Part shown: positions 22,862 to 33,331 of the stretch, in pieces
Position numbering within the stretch: position 1 is the first letter of the stretch
How the letters are laid out: every line of letters begins with the position of its first letter
Assembly: GCA_039602395.1 (NCBI GenBank)
Contig: JBCNJP010000020.1
Coordinates: 16,532,483-16,596,482 of the forward strand
Source: Deinandra increscens subsp. villosa
Lineage: Eukaryota; Streptophyta; Magnoliopsida; Asterales; Asteraceae
Length of the DNA: 64,000 nucleotides
Direction: 5' to 3'
Notes under the pieces: model-generated
What the model saw: the letters and a program-made list of their open reading frames with translations, nothing else
Told to the model about the DNA's origin: nothing
The model's database searches: none
Translations under genes and position numbers: made by a program

Positions 22862-23999
22862 AGGGTTATTGGATTTTAATAATATGAATTAAGCTCTATT
22901 GGCGGATAATAATACGAATTCAGGAATTTCCTTACAATAATACGAATTCGTCACTTAGGTGTAAAAAATGATACACCGTTAGTTTTTCACTAACGGTGTT
23001 AATTTTTGCTGACTGGACTGATGACGTGTCATGTCACGTGGCATGTTTAACCAATTTTTTTAAGGGTTATTGGATTTTAATAATATGAATTAAGCTCTAT
23101 TGGCGGATAATAATACGAATTCAGGAATTTCTCTACAGTAATACGAATTCGTCACTTAGGTGTCAAAAATGATACACCGTTAGTTTTTCACTAACGGTGT
23201 TAAGTTTTGCTGACGTGGACTGATGACGTGGCATGTTTAACTAGGTTTTTAAAATGAGAGACTATTTCTGTAATACCTTCAAAAATGTGGGGTTAATATA
23301 AAAAAAAGAAAAAAAACCCTAAAAATCTAATCATCGTCTTCCTCATCCTTGCCACCACCATAACCTGTTCGCCGGCACCACCATAATCTGTTTGTCGGTG
23401 ACCACCGGAATCCGCCACCACCGCCCCATTCTCCGGCTCCGACAAACTCGTCCTCTGGCCACCACCATAACCTGTTTTTCGGTGGTGGCCAGAGGACTCT
23501 AGATTGGTGGCAAGGATGAGGAAGACGATGATTAGATTTTTAGGTTTTTTATTCTTTTTTTATATTAACCCCACATTTTTGAAGGTATTACAGAAATAGT
23601 CCCTCATTTTAAAAACCTAGTTAAACATGCCACGTCATCAGTCCACGTCAGCAAAAATTAACACCGTTAGTGAAAAACTAACGGTGTATCATTTTTGACA
23701 CCTAAGTGACGAATTCGTATTATTGTAGAGAAATTCCTGAATTCGTATTATTATCCGCCAATAGAGCTTAATTCATATTATTAAAATCCAATAACCCTTT
23801 AAAAAATTGGTTAAACATGCCACGTGGCATGACACGTCATCAGTCCAGTCAGCAAAAATTAACACCGTTAGTGAAAAACTAACGGTGTATCATTTTTTAC
23901 ACCTAAGTGACGAATTCGTATTATTGTAAGGAAATTCCTGAATTTGTATTATTATCCGCCAATGGAGCTTAATTCATATTATTAAAATCCAATAACCCT
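22862..23999. mobile_element. Foldback element with duplicated arms, 1.14 kb
   Basis: It begins AGGGTTATTGGATTTTAATA and ends with the inverse. The 7-mer AAACTAT flanks both sides directly (22855-22861 and 24000-24006). Each arm consists of two near-identical units of about 180-200 bases in tandem (left 22862-23062 and 23064-23240, right 23620-23795 and 23797-23999). Internal landmarks are ACACCGTTAGTTTTTCACTA and ACGAATTCGTCACTTAGGTG. The core (23330-23530) is itself a palindrome around CACCACCATAACCTG. No protein is encoded. Confidence 0.8.
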
Positions 24000-24252
24000 A
24001 AACTATATATATTTTGTTTGTAATAAATTAGTGGGTTGCTGACGTCATAGTATTAAGTTTGCCGTCTTAAGGTGTACTTTTAGTATTCCTTGAGGAGAGA
24101 TAAAGTACCCATAATTTATTGAAAAACGTGTGCATAATTTCGAATATGAATACCAGAAACCGAAACCATGGGTTTATTACTCTCACCCACCTATCTCCCC
24201 CTTATTAAATACAAAACAATAAATGAAACAATTAATACACTCAAAACCCTTT

Positions 24253-24260
24253 TATAAATA
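24253..24260 (+). promoter_or_regulatory. TATA box before the 94-residue ORF
   Basis: TATAAATA lies 46-53 bases before the ATG at 24306, placing a start site near 24285 and leaving a very short leader. Confidence 0.5.
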
Positions 24261-24305
24261 TATATGTTCATTTGTTCCGGTAGCCCATAAAGAGATCAGA
24301 CGAAG

Positions 24306-24590
24306 ATGTGGACAGATAGGGAGAAGATGTGCTTGGCACAATCTTTTGTTGAAGTGAAGAACGCCATGCAAGATGGTCCAGATACTGATTTTTGGAAAAG
24401 GTCCAAATGGTGTACAATACAGTTCAAGATGGACTTATTCAAGGTGCTCTACAATATGAATGAGGAGGAGGACGAAGACACAAGGTTGGACCTAGTAGAG
24501 ATTGATTTCCTCGTTGAGTTTAATCATGAGTTCAAAATGAGGAACCTGTGGCCGATTCTAAAAGACATTAACCTTGAAGTGAACTGGTAG
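24306..24590 (+). CDS. Small acidic protein of unknown function, 94 residues
   Basis: An open frame starting MWTDREKMCLAQSFVEVK and ending DINLEVNW. It is rich in Trp, Met and acidic residues (NEEEDEDTRLDLVEIDF) and has no signal peptide, membrane segment or Cys motif. I do not recognise the family. A TATA box at a proper distance upstream, an uninterrupted frame and genic base composition make it a plausible real gene. It sits between a foldback element and a GRF zinc-finger gene on the opposite strand, so it may be part of a decayed transposon-borne gene set. Confidence 0.45.
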   Translation: MWTDREKMCLAQSFVEVKNAMQDGPDTDFWKRSKWCTIQFKMDLFKVLYNMNEEEDEDTRLDLVEIDFLVEFNHEFKMRNLWPILKDINLEVNW

Positions 24591-24991
24591 GTGTTGTTGG
24601 GTTAGGTTGTGGTTTGTTTAGTTGTCTTTTGTTGCTTTTGGAACCTCTGTTTTTATTAGTTTGGGTAACACCCCCAAACATTATGTTTTTTGTATAATAT
24701 GCAAGGTGTTAATGAAATGGGTATGGTTTATGAAATTATTAACTTCTCATGGAATATGTATCACCAAAATGACTGCCTTCGTAATATGAAAACTAATATA
24801 TAATTTGTGCAAGTTTAAAATAAATAACGTTAATTAAACATTATTTTTATTTGGATTAAAATTATTACAAGTTATAATGGATATAAGTTTAAAATAAATA
24901 AGGTTAATTAACGTAATTAATTAAATTGCCATCATGACACAACAGTATTACGTCAACCAAGAAACATAATTAATTTCATAATATATAAAAT

Positions 24992-25340
24992 TTATTTCCC
25001 AAAGTAATACATAAAAAAGAAAAACCAACTCACAATCAATAAAAATTTAAGATTTTTAACTTCAAGTTTCAATCTATTGGCATCATCTTGGTAGTTTCGC
25101 AGTATTTCAAGAGCTCTTTCAGATACCGGAGGATCAGCCCAACTGACAAATCCACAGTTTGAACCCTAAAAATTTAAACACAAAGTAGGTGAATAATTCT
25201 ATTTTTTTCTTTTTAACAAATGATGAATACTAAGATACACTTACGGGTCTAGCACAACAATGAAAACGACGTCCTGGATTCGCAGTGGTGGAAGATATAC
25301 GTATGGTCGTTGCAAACCCACAGTTTTTACAGATCACCAT
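24992..25340 (-). CDS. Small GRF-type zinc-finger protein with C-terminal membrane segment
   Basis: Two exons: 25340-25245 (MVICKNCGF, then TTANPGRRFHCCARP) and 25165-24992 (GSNCGFVSWADPPVSERALE), joined in phase 0 by GTAAGT/TTTTAG sites, 89 residues. The CxxC, NPGRRFxxC and CGFxxWxDPP pattern is the GRF zinc finger, a nucleic-acid-binding fold found in plants both alone and in topoisomerase III or APE2-like proteins. After the finger comes a short coil (LRNYQDDANRLKLEVKNL) and a hydrophobic tail (FLLIVSWFFFFMYYFG) before the stop. Small plant proteins of this finger-coil-membrane design form large families, often dispersed by transposons. The function is unknown. Confidence 0.75.
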
Positions 25341-25673
25341 TTTCGTTTAGTCTTGAGCAAAATAGAGATAGATATTTGCAGATTACAAATGGGAACCCTA
25401 AAAGTAATTCAAAGAGGGGGGGATGAGGTAAGGGGGGAGTAGGGGGGTTGAGTCTGAAAGAGGACTAAAGTAATCCTATGGGGTGGGAAAAGCTTATAGT
25501 TTATCCATAAGCCATTCAAGCCAACCTCTCAAGCCACGGCTCCTCGTGGCAGGTTTGTAGAGGTCCGGTTACAAAGCTGGTTCTTAGCCTAATATTCTGA
25601 CTTTTTATCCACGTGTCGAACATGTATTGGATGAGAGTGGGTTCCACCTTTAACCTACTTGTCAAATAGAGGA
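25341..25673. other. Spacer between the GRF gene and the solo LTR
   Basis: The first part would hold the GRF leader (minus strand), including a polypyrimidine-rich opposite strand near 25430. No further feature is recognised. Confidence 0.45.
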
Positions 25674-25678
25674 CACTT

Positions 25679-28275
25679 TGTCACACCCCCAAATAACCAC
25701 TAACGGAGTTTATACCGTTAAGGGGTGCGAGCAAACCAGGACCACAACCATTAGTTACAAATACTAAACGAATCAGAGTAAGTCCAAATATATTTCATAA
25801 AATAAAGTCTCAAAATACGCAGCGGAAAATATTGTCTTAGCACTAACCACGTGCTTTACAAAGTCATTGTTTTAAATTTCCCGATTTGGTTTAAACAAAA
25901 ATAAAATGTTTTCATGTGCCATGCCAACCCGCTCCGGATACTCCTCAGCGATTTGCAAAAGTTTAAACCACGCAAGTGTCAACCTAACGGTTGGTGAGTT
26001 CACAGTGGGCTTGTCACGCAGTGGCCCGGTCTCATAATCATAATTGTGTCAACATATACTTATGTAATATTTATTTGTGAAAAGCAATGCTTAGTGATAT
26101 CCATAATCATAGTATTGTGGTTTAGTAAAAGTAATGTCCGTAGCATACGTTATCGGGTATGTACTAGTTTTGTATAGTTGAAGTGCTCAACCGATATCGC
26201 GGGTAGCTAATCTGTTGTTCCATGCACTAAGGAAGTTTGTACCAAAGCTGACTGATAATTTTCGTAGTGGCATCGCCATCATCTATTTTGTTTTGCGGAC
26301 CTACGTCATCGCGGCTTTGCCTCCCCCGTGTCCTCTCGGGATCACGGTCAGATAGGCTGATATTGTACCTCCGTGCACTTCCCGTGTCACGAGGCGGAGT
26401 TTGTCAGACTCCAGTAGATCTACCCAACATCCCCTCGCTTTACAATTAATGGCACAATTAAGTTGAGGACTTTTTCAGTTATAAGGCAATCCTTAGAAAT
26501 CATGTGATATCATGTGGTTAGACTTTAACCTACACTAGCCATATTAAAACGGTTTACTTTGGGTTCTCATGAATCCCGAAAAACATTTTCAGTTTCGTTT
26601 TAGAAACAGTTGTTTAAGTATTTCACAAGTGTCTCCCATAAAACACTTCAAGTTCATCAAGTGGGTGCCAAGCACTCCTAAGTTTTCAAGTTCATCAGAG
26701 AGGTGCATAGCATTCATAAGGTTGTCAGCATTGTTTTTCATTAAGTTATTCAGTGTGACCCAAACGGGTTCACGGTAAATGGGTTAGTGACACTCACCTT
26801 GGGTTGCACTGCTACACTTGCTAAATAAGGTTGAACACGTTTAGGTCTTAAGTATTAGTTTTGTGTCTAATATTTAACTTACGTCACTATGGCCCATAAC
26901 ATAGCACGTTGGAACTATGACACGACATATCGACACACGACACCGATGGTTGATCATAAACGAGGGTTCACATAACTCAGGAATCAAAGCATGTTCATTA
27001 TTGCGTAATCATGTAAGTCATGGCATAACATTCAAATAAGTTGCACAAGTTTGGGTTTTGGGTTAGGTCACAGTTTCGCTACACAGTTTCGCTACAATTT
27101 CGCTAAGCAGTTTCGCTACGCAGTTTCGCTATGTGCACGGGCAGCACTTTCGCTAGGGAATACCCGATGATACAGTTTCGCTAGCTAGTTTCGCTCGAAA
27201 CTGATGACACAGTTTCGCTAGCATAGCTTCGCTCGAAACTGGTTTGAACTTTCGTTCAGGGACAAGGTCTATGATTGTTTCGCTCGGTAGTTTCGTTCAA
27301 GCAATACACAGGCGACACTATAGTTTCGCTACGTAGTGTCGCTGAATGAATATTCAAAGGGTCTGCGAAACTACAGTTTCGCCTAAAGAATGCCCAGTTT
27401 CGCTAGTCGCTAAAAACCCATAAATTTGACTGAAAATCTTTCTAACAACTTCCATACTTCATATAATTCATTATCTAGCATGTATAAACATTTACCAACA
27501 TTAAACAGTAAGACTTAACACCTTAAACATGGATTTTCATCATCAAATCACCAAAACACATTTTAGAGCACAAAATGACCTAACTAGCATGAATCTTCAT
27601 TATGGAATGATTTTACACGTAAAGTTGCAGACTTTATGATAGATCTAGCATTCCTAAGCTTCATATCAGAAGATCAAACGATTACATGGAAGTTTAAGCA
27701 TGCTTTTTAAGGAAACACATAGAATATGCATGAAAATGGTTTTGGAGACTCACGGTTCGATCTAGGATCCGAATGGGTGATGTCTCGAGGCTGAGATCAC
27801 GTCGGCTCGTGGTGTTTCTCGGCTGACCAGATTTCACAGGAGAAGAGATGGAGAGTGTGTGTGTGTTTTGTGTGGTTTATGCAAATGGGGAGTAATTAGG
27901 GTTTTATGGTCTTTATATCAGGAGCTAGTTTCGCTGGCAGTTTCGCTGACCAAGCGAAACTGGCTCTGAACACATGTAAATCAAACAGTTTAGCCGGCTA
28001 CCGAGCGAATCTACAGTTTCGCCCGGTAGTTTCGCTGGCAACCAAAAGGGGCCAATTTACATTCTATTATCAATACTAAATCATGCGTTTAAATCACATT
28101 GCACATAATGACAATAAATAAATAAACACATAACACATATGGACGGGTTCGGTGATCAACCAAAGGTCGTGGACGTATTCGGCCTAGTTAAGCATTAGTT
28201 ACTAAGTTAACACTTATAACGTAACTAACGAAGATTGTCTAACGGAAGTTAACCTTGGAATTCTCGGATGTCACA
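25679..28275 (-). mobile_element. Solo LTR, about 2.6 kb
   Basis: On the minus strand it starts TGTGACATCCGAGAATTCC at 28275 and ends GGGGTGTGACA at 25679, so it has canonical TG...CA ends. A 5-bp target duplication CACTT flanks it (25674-25678 and 28276-28280). There is no second LTR, primer site or polyprotein. Orientation is inferred from a TATA-like GATATAAAGACC (about 27921-27910, minus) followed by a CT-rich leader. Its length suggests a large Ty3/gypsy family. It carries a minisatellite. Confidence 0.75.
27066..28040 (-). repeat. AGCGAAACTG-type minisatellite inside the solo LTR
   Basis: The motif CAGTTTCGCTA (minus: TAGCGAAACTG) recurs more than ten times between 27066 and 27420 at irregular spacing with variants such as GTTTCGCTCGAAACTG. 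A second cluster of about six lies at 27926-28040. Some units are inverted (GCGAAACT on the plus strand at 27365 and 27955), so short hairpins are possible. Confidence 0.8.
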
Positions 28276-28827
28276 CACTTGGAGGTTGATTATTGGGTAA
28301 AAGTAGAGAGGTGGAGTGTTTCTATTGGTTGATATACATTGGGTCATTTCAGTTAGGATAATTTGGTTGGGTCATTTCTGAATTTTCTTAGTCAAACTTG
28401 GTCACTTTTACGATTTTCCCTATTAAAAATCCATAAGCCTTCTAGTCAATTTATATAGTAATAAATACAAGGTATAATTGTGATCAAACAATGATTTAAA
28501 TGACGTAAACAGATAAGCAAATCATCATAATTAAATCAAGTAGGATAATTTTTGCAAGTTAATCATATTATAGTCAATTAGGCATTAGTTAAGCATTAGG
28601 CAGAAACAGTACTAGTACTAGTGAGTTATTAAAACTAGTTAGGTCTTAACCAGCCGATTAAAATTTTAAAATCAGCAGTGAACTAAAACAAGTGGTTAGT
28701 CAAAAAAAATTTAACGGTGATAAATTTCATAAAACAAACCGAATCTTTCAAATCAAACAGAAAAAGGAGGGTCATTATTAGTCTATTACTTGACTGAATG
28801 CTAAGATAAGAACTCAAAATAAAAGGA

Positions 28828-28950
28828 CATATTTGGCTCAATAGTATGAGGATGATGGTTAGAGCTTGAAATCTTAAGGTCTCAAGTGCAAACCTAACTC
28901 AAGAAGGTTTTCCCCAAGTGGTGGGTTTCCTCCTTGATGATATTTCTATG
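28828..28950 (+). mobile_element. Possible degenerate tRNA-derived SINE
   Basis: TTTGGCTCAATAGTAT resembles an A box, and AGTGCAAACCTAA after TCTTAAGGTCTC resembles a worn B box. The phrase CTTAAGGTCTCAAG also occurs in the SINE inside the NAC intron, supporting a shared family. The ends are unclear. Confidence 0.4.
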
Positions 28951-30402
28951 TGAGTTAAGTCTGAGGTGTCAAATTCAGTATGAACAGTTACACTCAAGTC
29001 CAAACCTGACCGCCATATGCCTTCTCGTGGCATCATATGGTCAAATGGTTGCCTATACTTAGTCAAATTTTCGGGTTATTCTCCTTAGTGCCTACGATCC
29101 GACTAAGAGTGGATTCTTTCTTAGTTTTGAATATAAAATTTAAACTTTGACGGTTGATTTGACAACCATCACAGTAAAAAGTAAAAGTTTTTTTATTGTA
29201 CAAGTCTCTAATGCATACGTGCTGCACAACGCGCTCATTACGTGTGTAGTACAGTTAATTAGAACCGTTAGAATTGGTTTCTTAATTTACTTAGTCAACT
29301 AATATCATACGCATGTGAGAATAGCAATAGACTGGGGAACTTGATGATACTACGTATTTTGTCGATGCGATGTGCATTGATTCTGTCTGAATCTAACACA
29401 AACGATAAGTTATGAATAATAGGAAAATAGGTACGGAATTGGATCACGATGGAGGTATGGAACAAATGGGAAGATGAATGCAGAAGTGACGGAACTAGGT
29501 GCTAGATAGGACAGATGGGGTGCACGAAGTCTATAAATAGAGCAAGATTAGCTCAAAATAAAGGATGGTTCACATTTCACACTTTACTATGTGTATTGCA
29601 TCTGATAATCTCTGTAAAAACTTTCGTTTATCATTTTCTTATTTCAATCTTATATTCTCATTACTTCAATCGAATTAATTTTGACACGGAATGCGCCGAA
29701 ATTTTTTGATTCTTCAACCAATGACAAGTCTTGTTTTAAGGACGCCTGAATCTTATTTTGAATATACTAAACGACCATATAATATATGGTTGGTTGACAC
29801 TCTCCTAAGATCAATTGACCATTTTTTCTGATCAACCATGTTGAACTAAGTGGCCCCTCTATTAAATTATAAATACATGTTTTTAGTGAAAATACATAGT
29901 AAAATGAAAAATATCAAATATTATTTTTGGTTTTAAAAAGTAGTCTAAAAATTTCTATATAATGATTTCCCTTCTACTACAAATTTTCATTTTTTATTAT
30001 TGAATTTTCAACTCTTTATTTTTAACTATTCTTGTTCTTGTGTATGTTTTACGAATGAAAACTCCGCACATATACGATTCTATCAGAAATATGATAAGAT
30101 AAATTATGAAATTGTACAATTATCTTCGGAGTTTAAACACATTGTCATGTGTTACTGTGTTTCAGAAATGATAGGTTTATAGAGAAAATCTACAAACTCT
30201 CAAATAATATACTTGTTGAGTGGGTTAGGCTTCAAAAATTAAAAAGAAAGAACAAACGAGTTTGGGGCAATTTTCTGGTTATCTTTTATTCCAACTTCAA
30301 AAGTCTTAAATATTAAAACAAAACTAAAACAACGGAATTCAAAAGGCAGTAGATAAACATGGAATTGTGCTAAACGGAGGACGTGGGATGCATGCTTCAT
30401 GA
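28951..30402. other. Intergenic stretch with an LTR-like segment
   Basis: No gene is seen. At 29529 TCTATAAATAGAGCAAG forms a strong TATA box, followed by AAAGGATGGTTCACATTTC and a pyrimidine-rich stretch up to about 29700, the look of an LTR promoter and R region. No partner LTR or target duplication could be found. Confidence 0.35.
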
Positions 30403-30410
30403 CTTCTTCT

Positions 30411-30857
30411 CAATGTTTTAAAACCCGGGTCGAACCGGCCGGTTCAACCGGTTCGACCGGGGACCGGCCACCTTTCCAGTTCTTTAATGTTCGGTTTTTT
30501 GGGTTGAACCGACCCGCTTTGAACCGGCCGGTTTTCCGGTTTTTTCCGGTTCAACCGGTCCGGTTCAACCGGTTTTCTGATTTTTTTTTTTTTTTTTAAC
30601 TTTTTTTTTTTTAATTATTTTTTAAAGTTTAAAACTTATATTTTCTTATGAAATACATATTTGATATTATTTTTGAGTGGATTATAATTGTATTTTAACT
30701 ACTTTTGTTGGGGTGTACAAGTTTATTAGCATTTTTATAAAAAAATATATATAAATCCCCTAACCGGTTCAACCAGCCGGTCTAACCGGTCCGACCGGTC
30801 GAACCAGTCCCGGAAGATTTTCCGGTTCAACTAGAAAAACCGGTTTTTAAAACATTG
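30411..30857. mobile_element. hAT-like MITE, 447 bp, 8-bp TSD
   Basis: The TIRs are CAATGTTTTAAAA and, inverted, CAATGTTTTAAAA (element end TTTTAAAACATTG). The identical 8-mer CTTCTTCT flanks both sides (30403-30410 and 30858-30865). The subterminal parts are dense in AACCGGTTCAACCGG permutations. A T-rich run (30582-30613) lies in the middle. There is no coding capacity. Confidence 0.9.
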
Positions 30858-31199
30858 CTTCTTCTTTCCTAAGTACGGATTCAATCTAACAATCTCTTGG
30901 GCCTGGTCATAGTTCTCATGGGCCTAGTAGGTGGGCTGGTCCATATCAAGAAACCCCTGCGAAACATATGCGTAAGAATTATACACGTGAAATAGCCTTT
31001 TTTATGTCATATACTCGTGTAAATCTATTTCATTTGGGTTGTTCTTTAGTTACTTTAAATAACTAATATTGTTTTGGAGTGTTTGAGGTCCTTATCAATG
31101 CCTTGCCAAAAGTTAAAAATGATCGGGGATAATTCAAGAATCAATCCGAAGGAGTTTTCGAAGTATCTACAAAATATTCATGGGATTATGGTAAAGATG

Positions 31200-31639
31200 A
31201 CAGAAAGATGGTGGTTCTATCTTCCTCATCAAGAACAATCTCTATGTTTTTAAGATCCAATACATTCTTACTAAATTCGTCAATGTGATCTTCTAGTGAC
31301 TTACCAGGTTTCATTTGAAAAGTATATAGGCAATAACCTCTTTTTCAAATACAACTTGTTTGCAAGGGATTTGGTCATATGAATGGTCTCTAATTTTGAC
31401 CACACACCAGCAACACTCTTTTCTTTTGAAACTTCATGTAAAACTCTATCAGCCAAACACAAGACTATGTCACTATGAGCCTTGTCCATCATATATTGCT
31501 TTTCTTTATCAGTTTGACCAGCCGGCAACCCATTTTCTCCCTTCAAATCATCCACAACTCCATTGTGCACTAACTTTACCTTATTTTTCAATCGCCCTAA
31601 ACTAAAATCATTCTTGCCTCGAATTTCCCTCCAAAACAA
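31200..31639 (-). pseudogene. copia gag polyprotein fragment
   Basis: The frame reads DKAHSDIVLCLADRVLHEVS, then GVWSKLETIHMTKSLANKLY, characteristic of the UBN2/gag family of copia elements. It stops at 31301. Beyond it, in another frame, the same protein continues (KPGKSLEDHIDEFSKNVLDL, then EDRTTIFLSSLP) before further stops. So it contains at least one frameshift and is not functional. Confidence 0.75.
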
Positions 31640-31977
31640 ACTTTGTAGTGACTATCGCGAACACTAAAGTGAAGAATAAACTGGATATACTTTTAATCAA
31701 TCGAGAGCTTTGATACCAATTGTTGAAATCTGCTCTAATTAACAAAAGATGAAAAGTTAATGAAATTGGAACCGAATGGTTGTTTTTATTAGTCTTAAAT
31801 GATTACAATTTAAGTGAATTAAAAGAACATGAAAACCCTCAAGAAGAACGAGAGCAAAATCAATTGACAATCAGAAGAAATGAATTGAGTAGATTCTCCA
31901 GATCTCATCTCCTTAACGAACTCTTAACAAACAATTAAGAAGTTTCACATACGGTTCCTCAACTTTGACAGCTAACA
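31200..31977 (-). mobile_element. Ty1/copia 5' end: LTR, primer site and gag fragment
   Basis: On the minus strand an LTR-like segment runs from 31977 (TGTTAGCTGTC) to 31721 (TTTCAACA). It is followed directly by TTGGTATCAAAGC, which matches the copia primer-binding site complementary to initiator tRNA-Met. About 80 bases later a gag-like frame begins. Everything beyond about 31130 (rest of gag, pol, 3' LTR) is missing, so only the 5' quarter remains. Confidence 0.7.
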
Positions 31978-32115
31978 CACCTTGCACTTTACGAATTGAC
32001 ATTTATGGCTGTAAAGTTTTGTTGACCACAGTTGAGTTTGATATAATGCAACATCAGTAGTTGCTATCGAATAACAACTTCTTTTGACGGACAAATCCGA
32101 TACTTTATATTCCCG

Positions 32116-32165
32116 GCGAATGGCCAGTGGCCCAAAGAAACGAAAGAATCGGTTACATTTTTCAT
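32116..32165 (-). pseudogene. atpF: Plastid atpF 5' fragment (nuclear plastid DNA)
   Basis: From an ATG at 32165 the minus strand reads MKNVTDSFVSLGHWPFAG, the start of the plastid ATP synthase subunit b, then diverges near 32116. Together with atpH upstream it preserves the plastid atpH-atpF order. Confidence 0.75.
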
Positions 32166-32534
32166 ATGATCTCCTCGTATAGATAGACTAAAAAATCGAA
32201 CAGAGTTCTTTTTGTATTACTTTGTCCTCTTTATATATATATAGTTATAGTTTCCTACTTTCTAAATTGAATCAAAAATCTATTCGATTTAGAAATCATG
32301 AATTATCTCCTTGGTTGCACCCCTTCTTAAAAACTAAAAAAAGGCCTACGAACACGAACGGGAAGGATGAAAGCGAGTTGGTATGCTAATTCCTCATCTG
32401 CAAATCAGCCCTTCCCGTGGGTTATTTTCTCAACGAATATGTAATTCTAGGAATGAAGCCTTTATATAATTCGAAAAAACAAATCACAAGTCCAGGGCAA
32501 TAAAATACGAAAAATAAATATTTTTCTTTGGATA
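32166..32534 (-). other. Plastid atpH-atpF intergenic DNA
   Basis: This links the atpH and atpF fragments in the order and spacing of the plastid atp operon. It is AT-rich and has no separate gene. It marks the insert as one contiguous piece of plastid DNA. Confidence 0.65.
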
Positions 32535-32756
32535 TTAAACAAAAGGATTAGCAAATAAAAGTGCTAATGCTACAACCAGGCCATAAATTGTTAAAGCTTC
32601 CATAAAAGCTAGACTAAGCAATAAAGTACCTCGTATTTTTCCCTCCGCCTCGGGCTGTCTCGCGATACCTTCTACAGCTTGACCCGCAACAATACCTTGA
32701 CCAACTCCAGGTCCAATAGAAGCAAGCCCTACAGCCAATCCAGCAGCAATAACGGA
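32535..32756 (-). pseudogene. atpH: Plastid atpH (ATP synthase subunit c) nuclear copy, 5' truncated
   Basis: The minus-strand frame reads SVIAAGLAVGLASIGPGVGQ and on to ALTIYGLVVALALLFANPFV, the plastid F-type ATPase c-subunit. It includes the segment with the proton-carrying glutamate (LAFMEALTIYG) and ends at the authentic stop. The first residues (MNPLIS.A) are missing. In their place the frame runs upstream into unrelated text to 32930 (GLIHTPCSDKMDITAIDGPI). Two residues differ from the usual sequence after GVGQG (IV instead of TA). It lacks plastid promoter context and any visible transit peptide, so it is a nuclear plastid insertion and not a working gene. Confidence 0.85.
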
Positions 32757-33018
32757 AGAGAATCTTCTTCCATCTAGAGGAGATACTCGTTTATTTAGTA
32801 TTGGACCATCTATAGCAGTTATATCCATTTTATCAGAACATGGAGTGTGAATCAAACCCATGTTTGAATTGAAATTGAGATACTGTCTATTCATCAAACA
32901 CATTTTAGCAATCTTTCGATAGACAACCAAATTGTCAACATAAAAAATATATATGCCACCTCAATTTTCACATGGGGCGTTGCCCCGAATTCTAAATGTT
33001 AGAAATTTTCACACATTC

Positions 33019-33331
33019 TGTTGTCCCGGTTAATTCATAAACGGCTCACGCTACAAGTCGGTAGATGGGCTCGGTCCACTTTTAATGAGTAAAGGGGTTG
33101 TTCGGTTCTTCTTAATGAGTAGAGGGACTAATACTAACTTTAATAATGTGTTTAGGGTTAGTGGGAGGTATTTGTATTAGACTCTAATTTGTTGGCTTGT
33201 TTATCAAGTATGTTTTAGGTCTATAAATACTAGAAATCATGTTAGGGTTTTTTTGTACCAATTTCTCCAATAAAAGTTTTGAGTTATTTTCTTTTATATA
33301 TTGAGAGTTTTTGGATACCAATTATCCTTGA
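33019..33331 (+). repeat. 5' LTR of the small LTR element
   Basis: Starts TGTTGTCCCGG and ends ATCCTTGA, so the 3' end is GA and not the usual CA. A 6-bp reading of the target duplication (ACATTC) would end it one base earlier. It contains CTATAAATAC (about 33220), a TATA box. Confidence 0.85.

Noticed and set aside
25260..25442. 60-residue plus-strand frame
   Set aside because: It overlaps the first exon of the GRF gene on the opposite strand, which has the diagnostic NPGRRF and Cys motifs.
27066..28040. Regularly recurring TTTCGCT units considered as a CRISPR array
   Set aside because: Spacing is irregular, units vary and can be inverted, there are no uniform spacers, and the locus is inside a plant LTR.
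32535..32930. A functional nuclear atpH gene
   Set aside because: The N-terminus is replaced, atpF is cut after about 18 residues, and no transit peptide or introns are seen. A plastid DNA insertion explains it.
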